Positions 36,568 to 46,942 of a stretch of 64,000 bases of DNA are shown here, piece by piece (the stretch's first letter is position 1; every line of letters starts with the position of its first letter). Position numbers and translations under genes: made by a program. The notes beneath the pieces are model-generated. The model did not search any database. It was not told the DNA's origin and worked only from the letters and a program-made list of their open reading frames with translations. The stretch covers positions 293,344 through 357,343 of the forward strand of contig JAJEKV010000169.1 of assembly GCA_021234155.1 (NCBI GenBank). Direction: 5' to 3'. The stretch comes from Isoetes taiwanensis. Lineage: Eukaryota > Streptophyta > Lycopodiopsida > Isoetales > Isoetaceae.

Positions 36568-36672
36568 ACTAAAAATCTGTTCTATTCTATTCTATTCTAT
36601 TCTATTCTATTCTATTCTTCTATTCTATTCTATTCTATTCTATTCTATTCTATTCTATTCTATTCTATTCTA
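35508..36672 (+). mobile_element. LINE-T copy, 5'-truncated, with (TTCTA)n tail
   Basis: Copy 1 of the PLE (18.99 kb) shows the uninterrupted sequence ...CATTGAGGGCATGTGGCA, while here CATTGAGGACATGTGGCA is followed by LINE-T sequence. The LINE-T body runs to the stop at 36565, then a very short 3' UTR and 93 bases of TTCTA pentamers (36580-36672). The usual LINE-T 3' UTR hairpin block is missing in this copy. Confidence 0.85.
36580..36672. repeat. (TTCTA)n pentamer array, LINE-T tail
   Basis: About 18 pentamers with one irregular unit (TTCTTCTATTC near 36615). It is the 3' terminus of the preceding LINE-T. Confidence 0.95.
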
Positions 36673-37440
36673 AGGCATATGGAGATCTATGCTATTATAC
36701 AGGCTCAAAGGGTAGTAACTAGAATCATTAATATAGTTATTTCCTTTAAATAATAGTATAGGCATACAAAGGGCATGTGTGCCATTAAAGATAATAGGAG
36801 AGTATTTGGAGATCGCCATAGGATGATACTACAATAATACACAAGCTATTTAAGTTTTGCTAAATGTTTGTGTTAAATGGAATACCTAATGGTCGGGGTT
36901 TTTTTCTGACCTGTAACATTGGAATAGATGGTAATCACGAAGAATACATACAATAATTTTTGCTGAAGGTTAGGATTTTTCCAAAAACTCAAGATTGACG
37001 GTCTGGCAGCCGAAAGGGCCAGTTTGAACGGAATGGAATTTCCACCTTTATGATTTACGAATTTTTCTTGGGGAAGACGGGATATGATTCTAATGGGGAA
37101 GAACATAAGGTCAGAATGTGAAAAATTAGAAACAAAGACTATTATTGGTAAAATACGCCAAGGGTTCTTGTCAGCACAAAATATAAATGAAACATAAGAT
37201 GGGGATGATGACCAAGATCTTAATACATTATCATATATCCATATAACATGATAATAAATGAGAATAACATCTAATTCCAATCACATGGATCTAACTTACA
37301 GTTAGGGTTCATTGATTAGGGCTCAAGGTCCGAACTAGGGGTTCTAGGAAGGCTCTACTAGAAATACGAAATGCTAACTCATCTAGAATCCTAACTTCCA
37401 GATGATCTACAAAGGACTCTACTCCAAATACCTGCTCCTG
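36673..37440. other. No supported gene
   Basis: AT-rich DNA. A 135-codon minus frame (37280-36873) has a hydrophobic, low-information composition and no recognised domain. Confidence 0.4.
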
Positions 37441-37800
37441 AGGAACTCCTCTCGCTCCCGGCGTCTCCATGGCCTGCAGGGAGTTCGAAGTAGCTATGCC
37501 ACGCTCTCTAATCCTCCATGTTGTCTTTCTATCTTCTTTGAAAGTGCATACATTCTTATTTTATATCTCTTTTTGACGTGGCACTGCAGCCTCCGATGCC
37601 TGTATATCATCTCATTCTTTCTCGGTATGGCTATGGCCTCCGAGACGTAAGTTCTTTTTCATTTTCTCTCGGCGTGGCAATGAAGCCTCCAAGGCAATAC
37701 TGATGGGATGTTTTCCTCGTGATGGTCATTCCACAAACAGTTCCCGATTGGTCAGCTGTTGTTTTTTTATTTGCATGGCCCTGGAGCCTCCGAGCCTTAT
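37441..37800. repeat. Imperfect minisatellite with GCCTCCGAG core
   Basis: Units of the form CTCGG-(C/T)GTGGC-A-TG-GCCTCCGAG recur at about 37449, 37573, 37618, 37668 and 37772. The spacing is about 45-50 bases between the middle units and roughly double that at the ends. Units are diverged. Function unknown. Confidence 0.55.
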
Positions 37801-38099
37801 TATTCTTTTGTTACTATATTGTTCTGGTGTGCAAAATGTATAACTCCCTGACGGGTCATTTTCGTTTTTTAGCCTTAACTCTGCAGGTTATTTTTGGACT
37901 ATCTAGGTTGTCACAGTGCGAGGGCTCGCGCTTCACCCTTGGGGAACCTTGCCATCTTGTTTTTTGGAGAATTCATGGCTCACATATGCTAGTGATCGAG
38001 CTTCCCCATTGGATGTTTCAACTTCTTATTTGGCACATCGTATTTCAAGTTATTTCCATTATGATTCGGGCACTGTAGGCATTTCTCGAGAGTTGGCGA

Positions 38100-38175
38100 C
38101 ATTTCTCATTAGGGTTTTCCTCGAAAACCCAAAAGGGCGGGGTTTTTCATCCCGATGAGGAGTTGTCGCCAATTT
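38100..38175 (+). repeat. LINE-T-like 3' hairpin sequence
   Basis: GGTTTTCCTCGAAAACCC followed by AAAAGGGCGGGGTTTTTCA and ATCCCGATGAGG resembles the hairpin block of the LINE-T 3' UTR, plus orientation, without a pentamer tail. It may be a distant family member or an element end. Confidence 0.35.
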
Positions 38176-38718
38176 TTCCACATTTGCTTAGCCTGCACGA
38201 CAGTTGATTTATTTTTTATCTGATATTCTTTGCGTGTCATCATGCTCTCGATGATTGTCTAGTTTCGGAGCAGTTTTCAAGGCCTTTCAGAAAACATCTA
38301 CCCTTGGTATGGGTAATCAATTTGTACTCAGTGTTTTCAAAGAGCTCAATGAGAACACCACTTCACTTCGGCCATCTAATTGTGTCAGAGGACCCATTCT
38401 AGGAATATATAGTTATGTTTCAGGGCTATGAAGGAACATGGATTTGTAGCAAAACAATTCCCGTGAACAGATATTAGAGTGTGCAATATGAGGTGCTCGA
38501 ATATTGCCGATGAACAAGTGACATTTACCAACTTTGAGGAAGGTGACGCTGAAGTGCAAAGTGAGCGCACTCTTGGGCATGGCCCATATTTTATTGCTGG
38601 TGCGCACAAGAATTGGGGATGTTGTGATTGCCCTTGGGGAGCCAAGGGTAATTGCAAGAGCCCAGAGACGCTGAATTTAGCTGACCATGCGCATACAAAA
38701 AATAGAAGGATAATACAC

Positions 38719-40073
38719 TTACAGCAAATATGTCCCTAAACAGTCGGCATCGATCTCAGACTCCGCGCCACCGAGGCCACCTAAAATCGTGGAGAATTTG
38801 AGGGCCTCTGCCTTGGAGATGTGGAATTCTACATCCGATGATTTGCTATAGACCTTCAAAGAGGACTTTGGACCATAATTGGATAATTTAAAGTAAAGCT
38901 GAACTGCGAACACTCCATTCTAACCCCTTTCTCATATGATAATATGGCATCAAAGAAATATGGGTCTACCAAGTACAAATAATACAATTTGATCTTGCTG
39001 GGGGAGGGGGGGAGGTAGTCAATACATGTGCAATGGCAGGCTCTTCTTTCTCATCTTCCTCATGCACAATGTGGTTCGGGACCATTGAATCTGCATCCCT
39101 CTAGACCTGTACCTGTTTGGGATTGCTAGTGGCTCTTGGATATATCGGGGTAGTTTTGGGAGGAGGAGAATTAAATTTCCTCATCTTTGCAGTCTCTACC
39201 TCCTCATTCACATCTTCCTCATCCAATTGGCGCTGCTCCGAGCTCAAGTCACCAAACAAATCCTGGCCTGTCAAGATGTTTCCATGCCGGTTCCTGATCC
39301 TTGCCTTGATCTCCATTATTTGGTCTTCCTGGCATTCAAGTTCTTGGAACTCCTTTCTCTGCACCTGGATTTTAATGCACTCGTTCAGGGCTGTAGCATC
39401 AAGAAGGCTGAGGGCAATTTGGTCATCTGCCATATGTTCTGCCTTCGTCCTTCTCTAGAGATTGCGGCTGAATTTGAAGTCTAGATCAAAGGATCTCTGC
39501 TTGGCAATCTTTCTATATTTCCTAACCCCCACCTCCCGTACCCCTTGGGGCATCTAGAACCCTAAAATTTGCATATATCTCATGCACCCTGAACCTGTGA
39601 TTCTGGAGTTCCACCTTCTTGCTGTAGGTTTTTGTGTTGACACTCACTTGGCAAAGCCATTTCCGGGAGAGCCGATACCAATAATCCTTACAGCCCTTAG
39701 AGCTCAGAATTTCGTCACTTGGATCCACATTGTTTAATTCTACATTCCCCTTCACCGCCTGGTCCGCATCCTCAGTGACACCTCTTCCGCCATCATCTGG
39801 ATTATTATTCATCGCTTGATCCTCTTTCCACTGACCATTGACGAAACCAGATGGTTTTGATACTGGAGAAGGAATAGAGGAACCCCCTTTGGCTCTTGCT
39901 TCAGCCGTCAATTTTTTCTTGGAAGGGGAATGAATTTCGGTGTCAGATTCAATCACATCGATGTCTTTGAAGCAGTCTTGCAACTTGAAGGCAGAGTTTT
40001 GTTCTAAACACCTATTCCAATTCTTGTTTATGGACGTATTTAGGCTGATCTCCAAGTTAATCGACTCCTCCAT
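38719..40073 (-). CDS. Multi-exon gene of unknown function
   Basis: On the minus strand an ATG at 40073 (context CCAGATGGAGG) opens a 183-codon frame with an acidic/polar N-terminus (SDTEIHSPSKKKLTAEARAK) and a C-terminal YWYRLSRKWLCQV block. A plausible intron lies at 39541-39439 (GTACGG...GGCAG), joining to a second exon that is Glu/Gln-rich and probably coiled-coil (EFQELECQEDQIMEIKARIR) and ends near 39112 with a strong donor CAG|GTACAG. A third exon (about 38930-38722, LYFKLSNYGPKSSLKVYSK, then FSTILGGLGGAESEIDADCL) fits in phase after an acceptor GGGGTTAG and ends at the consensus donor CT|GTAAGTG. The gene therefore probably continues left of 38720. No domain was recognised. Exon limits are inferred from splice consensus and phase only. 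Confidence 0.5.
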
Positions 40074-40185
40074 CTGGAAAACAACGTAAAGAGTTAAAAT
40101 AAGCTTTAAATACAGTAAAAACAGAGTTTCTGATGGCGCTTGCAGAGATTTCTACCTTAAACTATTACCCGGATCAACAAGAAGG

Positions 40186-40401
40186 ATGGCACCGATGGAT
40201 TCGGGCAGCAATCTGGCCCTTTCCGCTCAGAGACGGTTGGAAAGGGCAAAGGAATTTGGCGAGCAGAGTTCGGATTTAGCCATAGCCAAATTCTATTTCC
40301 TTCCGCCGGAATCCCCATCGTTGACGTGGCCACTCCCCATTGGATGTTGTACAACCGAGTCTGTCAGTTTTCCCGCCCTCCGGTATCACCTGAGTGGATA
40401 G
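40186..40401 (+). CDS. Short frame divergent from the minus-strand gene
   Basis: A 71-codon plus frame starting MAPMDSGSNLALSAQRRLER lies 110 bases from the ATG of the minus-strand gene, so the two could share a bidirectional promoter. Its charged N-terminal half (ERAKEFGEQSSDLAIAKFY) looks like real coding text, but the C-terminal part does not. It may be exon 1 of a gene whose continuation was disrupted by the repeat array at 40.56 kb. No homolog recognised. Confidence 0.25.
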   Translation: MAPMDSGSNLALSAQRRLERAKEFGEQSSDLAIAKFYFLPPESPSLTWPLPIGCCTTESVSFPALRYHLSG

Positions 40402-40559
40402 CATACTGCAAAGAGTCGGCCTTTACTCGTCGTAGTAATTAATTCAAATGATGGGCTGTGGTGTCATCACGTGGATGGTAAAGATATGTTGGGGCACCTG
40501 GGGATTCCAGACGTTGGATATGGATGGCCACAATTGCTTCAGACTCGCCTATTGACAGT

Positions 40560-41340
40560 GAAGATTATACCTTCAAGGATCCCGAGAAGGAACATCATGG
40601 CCGATGGCAACTACGGACACAGGATCTCGGAGGGCGAGCTCACGCAGGAATATCTTGGCCGATGGCGTGGCGTGTCGTCCAGGTCAGCTACAGACGCGGG
40701 ATCCCGGAGGGCGGGATCATGCAGAAACACCGTGGCTGATTGCATGGCATGCCAGCCAGGTCAGCCAGGCCAGGTCATCGGGGGTGGGATCCCGAAGGAG
40801 GGGATCACAACCGTGCCGTAGACTCGATGGCGGATAATAGGATCATCGTGTGGTGGGATCCCGGATGCGGGGATCACAACCGTGCCGTGAATGTGATCTC
40901 GGAGGTGGGGATCATCATGATCGTTATCGGGAGAGGATAACAGCCAGGACCCAGGGATCCCCGAGGAGGGGGTTAACCTGGCCGATATCGACAGTCCATG
41001 TGTGATCCCGGAGGAGGGAATCACTTCCCCCGGACGTGGAGATCCCGGACGTTGGGATCACGATGGCTGAATCCGGCACCATTATCCGCCACAACTTGGG
41101 GATCCCCGAGGCCAGGGTAACCCTGTACTTTTTTTGGTGATACCAAAGGCGGGAAATACCACGGACGAACTGGATGCATTGCGACACAGGGGACCAGGGC
41201 GCCTCATGTATGTCAGTACGGTGGAAAGGGGGGCCTCCCAACGGATTCCGTTCAGAGCTAGTGGGGATACCGGAGGATGGTATTTTCTCCTCCGAGATCC
41301 CCCAAACCAGGGTAAAACTATCCTGAGCCGAATAGTCATT
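40560..41340. repeat. GATCC-rich array, half of a foldback element
   Basis: A GC-rich array of loosely repeated units containing GGGATCCCGGAGGAGGGGAT and GATCACAACCGTGCCG. Its right end (CCAGGGTAAAACTATCCTGA, then GCCGAATAG, about 41309-41337) matches the right terminal repeat of the larger element at 60.0-61.4 kb (CAAGGGTAAAAGTATCCTGA). No left terminal repeat is found, so this is a truncated member of the same family. Confidence 0.7.
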
Positions 41341-41356
41341 TTAATCCAGCTACAAG

Positions 41357-41450
41357 GAATTTCTAGGCATATTCTGGCATATACCTCGTATATTCCCATC
41401 TAGCAAGAGGGGCTAGGGTTTGCCCTTTAGGGGCAACCCGAAAATTTGGA
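41357..41450. repeat. Interspersed repeat with palindromic core, copy A
   Basis: TTTCTAGGCATATTCTGGCA through GGGTTTGCCCTTTAGGGGCA and ACCCGAAAATTTGG is shared with 55680-55760. The core GGGTTTGCCC...GGGGCAACCC can form a hairpin. It may be an element terminus. Confidence 0.6.
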
Positions 41451-41976
41451 ACCAACTGATACCTTACTGCCTAAATCTCAAGCATGCAAAATATCCATTG
41501 TCTAAATAGAATATTCGATAGCATATCTCAAATCCTCAACCTGGTTTGCCCTTCCAAATCAATCCAAGAGCTATTCATTAGCAAAAGCCAAAAGTATGTT
41601 ATTTTCAACCACCTCCTCAAAGATGGCCGCGGACTTTCAGAAACATTGTCTTGAACTGCAAGATGATTGCCAGGAAGGTCGTGTCAAAGAAACATTCTTC
41701 GATTAATAAAGTTCAAAGTTAAAATTTGAAATCTAAGAACTTTTGAAGGGAGAGGAATTTTCCCATCGACTAATTGATTTTCTAGTTTGTTTGCTCCAGA
41801 GGATGACTTATGATCGCCTGCCCATAAAATATACCGGGGGACGAACCAAATGGCATGTTGGGAATCAAAGTGCAAGTAGAAAGACTTAATGAGCATTCTG
41901 TTTTCAACACGCATAAATGAGAAGTAATCATGGCAAAACTATAGTTATGATATGAAGGAAAATCAAGCATAGTATC

Positions 41977-44901
41977 GTGTACATGTGGTGCTTCTTGCAG
42001 GTCGATGGTGACTTTGGCAAGTGGCAGGTATATAATTCTAGATATTGTTTGCAACTCTTCACAATTGGTTTGGTGAAACTTATAAATTTTGACTTCAGGC
42101 ATTTTGAAGAACAGAGGTTGGAACATGCAATCAGGGCTGCTGAATTGCTGCAGCAAAAAGGAACTACCATATCCAGAGACCATGCCTATGGGCTGATTCT
42201 GAAGTGTATAAAGGTGCAAAACTTGAGTCTTTCTAGGCGTATGCAGTTGCTGATTCTTCATGGTGGGCTTACCTCAATTCATGTCTTGAATGATCAAGTC
42301 ATACGTTTGCTTGCCACTTGTGGAAGTTTAGTTGAAGCAAATCAATATTTCAGCTCAGTTGCGAATCCAACTCAGTATACTTGGAGTGCAGTTATTGCAG
42401 CCAATGCAAAACAAGGGGAAGGTCATAGGGCTCTTCAGCTATATGACAGAATGAGTTGGTCAGGTCTTGAGACCAATAAGTTTGTTTATCTTGCGGTTCT
42501 TAAAGCAAGTATTGTAGCGTTGACTCCTCTACATGGGAGGCTTCTCCACGATCAGATCCTTACAAGTGGATTTCAGATGGACATTGTGTTGGGAAGTAGC
42601 CTTGTGGACATGTATGCAAAATGTGGGAAATTGGAAGAGGCTTACAAGCTGTTCCTTAATCTGCCATCTCGAAATGCAATTTCTTGGGGAGCAATGGTTG
42701 CAGGATACGCCCAGCATGGTGAAGGCTTTTCTGCCTTAGTATGTTATGAAGAAATGCAGCATGATGGGATCAAGCCAGATAAAATTACGTTCCTTAGCAT
42801 CCTAAAAGCATGTGGCCATATATCTGCTATAGGACACGGTAAGTGCATCCATGAGCACATTATTCAGAATGGACTTCAGTCCGACCTTATTTTGGGGAAT
42901 ACAGTTATTGACATGTATGCGAAATGTGGTGACATGGATCAGGCAAGCGAGGTTTTTGATAAGTTGCCATCTAGAGATGTAGTTTCATGGACTGCAATGA
43001 TTGCAGGATACGTTCAGCATGAAGAAAGCACTTTTGCTGTAGACTGTTTTGATAACATGCTGGAGGATGGTGTAAGGCCAAATAGATTCACATTTTCCAG
43101 TGTTGTGAAGGCATCTATAAGCATGGGCATCGCGCAAGGGAGGCGTATTCATGATTTAATAGTACAAAGCAGTTTCCAATCTGACATTGTTTTGGGCAGC
43201 AGCCTCGTGGACATGTACACAAAATGTGGAAACTTAGAGGAAGCATGGAAGGTATTTGACAAATTCAAAAACCAAGATCTGGTGCTGTGGGGCACCATGA
43301 TTGCTGGATACAACCAAAACAACGAAGCTCAGCTTGCACTGGATTGTTTTGATGATATGCGACAAAAATGCATAAAACCAGACAAGTTCATTTTGCTAAG
43401 TGTTTTGAGTGCATGTGGGACTATAGGTGCAACTACAAAAGCCAGATGCCTTCATGAACATATCTTAAGCAGAAAGCTTCAATATGACAATGCTCTCGGG
43501 AGTTCACTAGTTGAGATGTATGCCAGGTGTGGAAACTTGACTGAATCATATGACATTCTTTACAAACATGGAAAAGAAGACGTGTGGGCATGGGATGCAT
43601 TGATTGCAGGGTGCTCACAACATGGGAACGCTCTTCTTGCATTCGATTGTTATGCTGAAATGCAGCAGGAAGGCATGCAACCCACAAAGTTCACATTTGT
43701 GAACAGCCTAAAAGCATGTAGTGCTTTTGGCGCAATAGATCAGGGCAAATACATTCATGAGAAGATGATTAAAAGTGGCTTCGAGTCTGATGCCGTTTTA
43801 GGAAATATGCTTGTTGACATGTATTGTAAATGTGGAAGCTTGGCTGAGGCACATGGTATATTCAACAGATTGCTGCACCTTGATGTTGTATCATACGGTG
43901 CAATGCTGGCAGGGCATACCCAGCATGGAATAGGTCTCCTTGCCATAGAATGCTATGAGAGCATGCAATGTAAGTGCATAAGGCCTAATCAATTTACATT
44001 TTCAAGTGTTTTGAAATCCTGTGGTATTGAAGGTGCTGTAAACTGGGGAAGATGTATTCATGAGCAAGTCATTGAAAATGGGATCCAATTTGATGTTGTA
44101 GTGGGAAGCACACTTGTTGACATGTACTCAAAATGTGGGAATCTGGGCGAGGCTTACAAGGTTTTTAGCAATTTGCCAAGCCGAAACATGGTTTCATGGG
44201 GTGCAATGATAGCAGCTTATGCACAACATGATGCGGCTCGTGATGCTCTAAGCTGTTTCTACACAATGCAATCTGATGCCATACAACCAGACATTGTAAT
44301 ATTTTCAAGCATACTGAAAGCGTGTGGCAGCATAAGTGCCATAGAACATGGCAGGCTCATCCATGAGCAGATTGTTGACACGGATCTGCAATCAGATGTT
44401 ACGGTGAGGAATGCACTGGTACACATGTATGCAAAATGTGGGAATATAGAGGAAGCATGTGACGTCTTTGACACCCTTCTAGAGAAGGATGTAGTGTCAT
44501 GGGATGCGATGATTGCTGGGTACGCTCAACATGGCAGTGTTGCATTGGCATCACATTGTCTTGAGAATATGCAACATAGTGGAATCAAACCAGGTGTTCG
44601 AACCTTTAGCTCCATCCTTACTGCATGTAATCATGCAGGACTAGTGGATGAAGGACGTCGGTATTTCATGTCTATGAGTGAATTTCATGGGATCAGACCA
44701 GATACCTTTCACTTTAACTGCATGGTTGATGTACTTGGTCGTGCAGGATATTTTAGAGAAGCAGAAGATCTACTGAAACTCAACAAGCACAATATATCTG
44801 GTTGGATGACTCTTCTTACTGCATGTAGGCTTCATGGTAACATGGAACTTGGGAAACTGTGCCTTGAAGAAATTATTTGGGTAGATTGCTCCAATCATTA
44901 G
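41977..44901 (+). CDS. PLS-type pentatricopeptide repeat (PPR) protein, 974 aa
   Basis: The frame consists of eight near-101-residue PLS triplets from about residue 125 to 935. Each has the pattern W..MIAGYAQHG..A, F..M...GIKPD..TF.S.LKAC, GR.IHE.II, LVDMYAKCGNLEEA..VFD. That gives about 24 PPR motifs binding one RNA base each. PLS proteins act in plastids or mitochondria, mostly in C-to-U editing. After the last triplet comes the beginning of an E1 motif (WMTLLTACRLHGNMELGKLC), then a stop at 44899; no full E or DYW domain follows in any frame. The first 45 residues are atypical. The sequences CTTCTTGCAG at 41991-42000 and TTTTGACTTCAG near 42097 look like splice acceptors, so the true start (with a transit peptide) may lie in an upstream exon. 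No inactivating change occurs in 2.9 kb. Editing partner or target cannot be told. Confidence 0.9.
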   Translation: MYMWCFLQVDGDFGKWQVYNSRYCLQLFTIGLVKLINFDFRHFEEQRLEHAIRAAELLQQKGTTISRDHAYGLILKCIKVQNLSLSRRMQLLILHGGLTSIHVLNDQVIRLLATCGSLVEANQYFSSVANPTQYTWSAVIAANAKQGEGHRALQLYDRMSWSGLETNKFVYLAVLKASIVALTPLHGRLLHDQILTSGFQMDIVLGSSLVDMYAKCGKLEEAYKLFLNLPSRNAISWGAMVAGYAQHGEGFSALVCYEEMQHDGIKPDKITFLSILKACGHISAIGHGKCIHEHIIQNGLQSDLILGNTVIDMYAKCGDMDQASEVFDKLPSRDVVSWTAMIAGYVQHEESTFAVDCFDNMLEDGVRPNRFTFSSVVKASISMGIAQGRRIHDLIVQSSFQSDIVLGSSLVDMYTKCGNLEEAWKVFDKFKNQDLVLWGTMIAGYNQNNEAQLALDCFDDMRQKCIKPDKFILLSVLSACGTIGATTKARCLHEHILSRKLQYDNALGSSLVEMYARCGNLTESYDILYKHGKEDVWAWDALIAGCSQHGNALLAFDCYAEMQQEGMQPTKFTFVNSLKACSAFGAIDQGKYIHEKMIKSGFESDAVLGNMLVDMYCKCGSLAEAHGIFNRLLHLDVVSYGAMLAGHTQHGIGLLAIECYESMQCKCIRPNQFTFSSVLKSCGIEGAVNWGRCIHEQVIENGIQFDVVVGSTLVDMYSKCGNLGEAYKVFSNLPSRNMVSWGAMIAAYAQHDAARDALSCFYTMQSDAIQPDIVIFSSILKACGSISAIEHGRLIHEQIVDTDLQSDVTVRNALVHMYAKCGNIEEACDVFDTLLEKDVVSWDAMIAGYAQHGSVALASHCLENMQHSGIKPGVRTFSSILTACNHAGLVDEGRRYFMSMSEFHGIRPDTFHFNCMVDVLGRAGYFREAEDLLKLNKHNISGWMTLLTACRLHGNMELGKLCLEEIIWVDCSNH

Positions 44902-46854
44902 AAAGTCTGCTGCAAAAGCACTGCAAGGTCTATGACACCAAAAATCATGATATGTTGTGTAAAAGATGTGGACATTCTCGTCTTTATTTTGTTGAAGGCA
45001 CGACTATGCGTAAGTGAAGACTTCAGGCTTGGACGAGGGAAATTCTGCATTCTGCTTTTCTTTATCGTGCAAAGGCATATCAGTCAATAGGACGTCATAT
45101 TGTAAAGACATGAGCCACTGAAAACAACTTATTACAGGTGGAGAGTTTACTTGTATTTATTGCCTTCAGGATTTACTGATGAAAATGGGTTACTGCAGAT
45201 TCTATCGTCACTTGAACAGCAGCCAATAATATTGAATCTGAAGACTTCAGTTTTATTAAGGGGATCTGCGATTTGTCTGTACATGATGCTCAAGGAGGCA
45301 TCTGTTTTGCAAATATACGTTCTCAAATGTGAGGTGGGTCAATCTCCATAACACCTAAATTCCTTCCTTTGGTAAACAACATTTCTATCAGCTGCAAGTT
45401 CTGGATAAATGGCCATGTTTCATTTGGCATGTTTCTTTTGAGCTGTTTTGTTCTCATTCTTACAGGGTCCCAATTTTCTCTTCCAAGTCCCTCATTTGGG
45501 GTTCTTTCCAGTGCGTTCGCATTATGCTTTGGAGGCGCTCAAAGATAGCTCAGTCTGAAGGAGAGAGCATATAGAAGCAATGACTTTGAAAATTTGCTTC
45601 CAAAGGTGAACATATTTGAGAACAAAGTAGTTTTCTTAGGAAGGTGCATTCAAATTCTGTACATCTAACAATAGCTTTGTCTGCCAAGATTTATATGGAG
45701 GAAAGAAGTGGTTAAAGAAAAAGATTACGTGGATTAGATGCACTGTGTGAATATTTTGGCATTAACAGGATTGACATGCACAACAAGATTACTAACAAAT
45801 TATGGTATGTGCTTTCGCAGAAACAGTGCTCCGTCTGTCTTTGTTGGAAGGGATGCCGTTAATGATAACTCTAATGCACTTGGTAATTTGCACATGTTGC
45901 GAACATTGCAGTTGAGAAGAAGGATCTGTTCGGCCCCATAACTGTCGTTTCTATGTCTCAAATTCCAGGTCCAGAACTCCTACACTGTCATAGCAAGACA
46001 GTTTACTGGTGGTGAAGATTTGATGGCTCATAGATATCCTAGCATTGGAATCTCAGATCGGCTTTTGTTGCAACTTATTAAAATAAGGACCATTTCCTTG
46101 AGATTTGCATATTCATGGTTTGCTCTATTTTACACGGTCAAATCCACTATGGCCCTTCTTTAAATGGTCTAGCAAACATACCAAGGTTCAGGTCCTCATC
46201 CTTATTGTGATGAGCAAAAGCTATGTGATTTTGTTATAGGGGCAATATGGGTAGATGTATTATTGGAAGTACGTGGCTGTACAACTGTAGCTTCCTTTGC
46301 AGCAATTAGCGATTAATTATGCAGGGTTCAAATCAGCTGGCACGTTCAGTAAAGCTCTGCATCTGCACCATTTTCGAAAATTCCTGTTATGCAATAATTT
46401 TGTCTGCAGCTATTAGCCATCAGTTATGGTGGTGGTTGATATCCACAAGAGAGCACCACTACAGATGCTTGGCAAGCATGAGCTCAGGAAGGAACTGCAC
46501 CAGATAATAATTATCATAGGAAAAAAGCATAGAACTTAAAGTAAGCTCCATTGAAACATATAGGAAACAAGTATGCTAGTATAGATACTAGAAGATGGGG
46601 ATCAAGGTTAATTTTACCGCTTCTGAGAAAAGAGGTTAAGTTTTGTTAAATAAATTCTTAGGGTAGTATTGCCATAGTGTGAAAGAAGCAAAATACTTGT
46701 ACCTACACGGAAAAGCAACCCTTTTAAGTTACAGCTGATAAATCCTTTGAGCTGAATCTTGTTGTTGTACGGAGTTTTAGGAAAGAAAGGCTCATAATAT
46801 GACAATGCAGCTATCTTGTATAAGCCTTTATTGGTCTTAGCGAGCACTGTCGCA
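44902..46854. other. PPR downstream region, no supported gene
   Basis: Short frames only (45151-45351, 45738-45941, 46319-46507), none with a recognisable domain. It probably contains the PPR 3' UTR and intergenic DNA. Confidence 0.4.
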
Positions 46855-46942
46855 CTGTTTATCGGATGAAGCTCTTACAATCATTCATGAAAAAATGGCT
46901 GTTTATCGGATGAAGCTCTTACAATCATTCATGAAAAAATGG
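46855..46942. repeat. Perfect 44-bp tandem duplication
   Basis: The unit CTGTTTATCGGATGAAGCTC...AAAAAATGG occupies 46855-46898 and 46899-46942 with no mismatch, so it arose recently. Confidence 0.95.

Noticed and set aside
40560-41340. CRISPR-like array
   Set aside because: Units are irregular, palindromic and lack constant spacers; the organism is a eukaryote. It belongs to the foldback family.
44902-45130. DYW domain of the PPR gene by frameshift
   Set aside because: Other frames read ESLLQKHCKVYDTKNHD and stop soon; none shows the HxE...CxxC zinc site or a terminal DYW.
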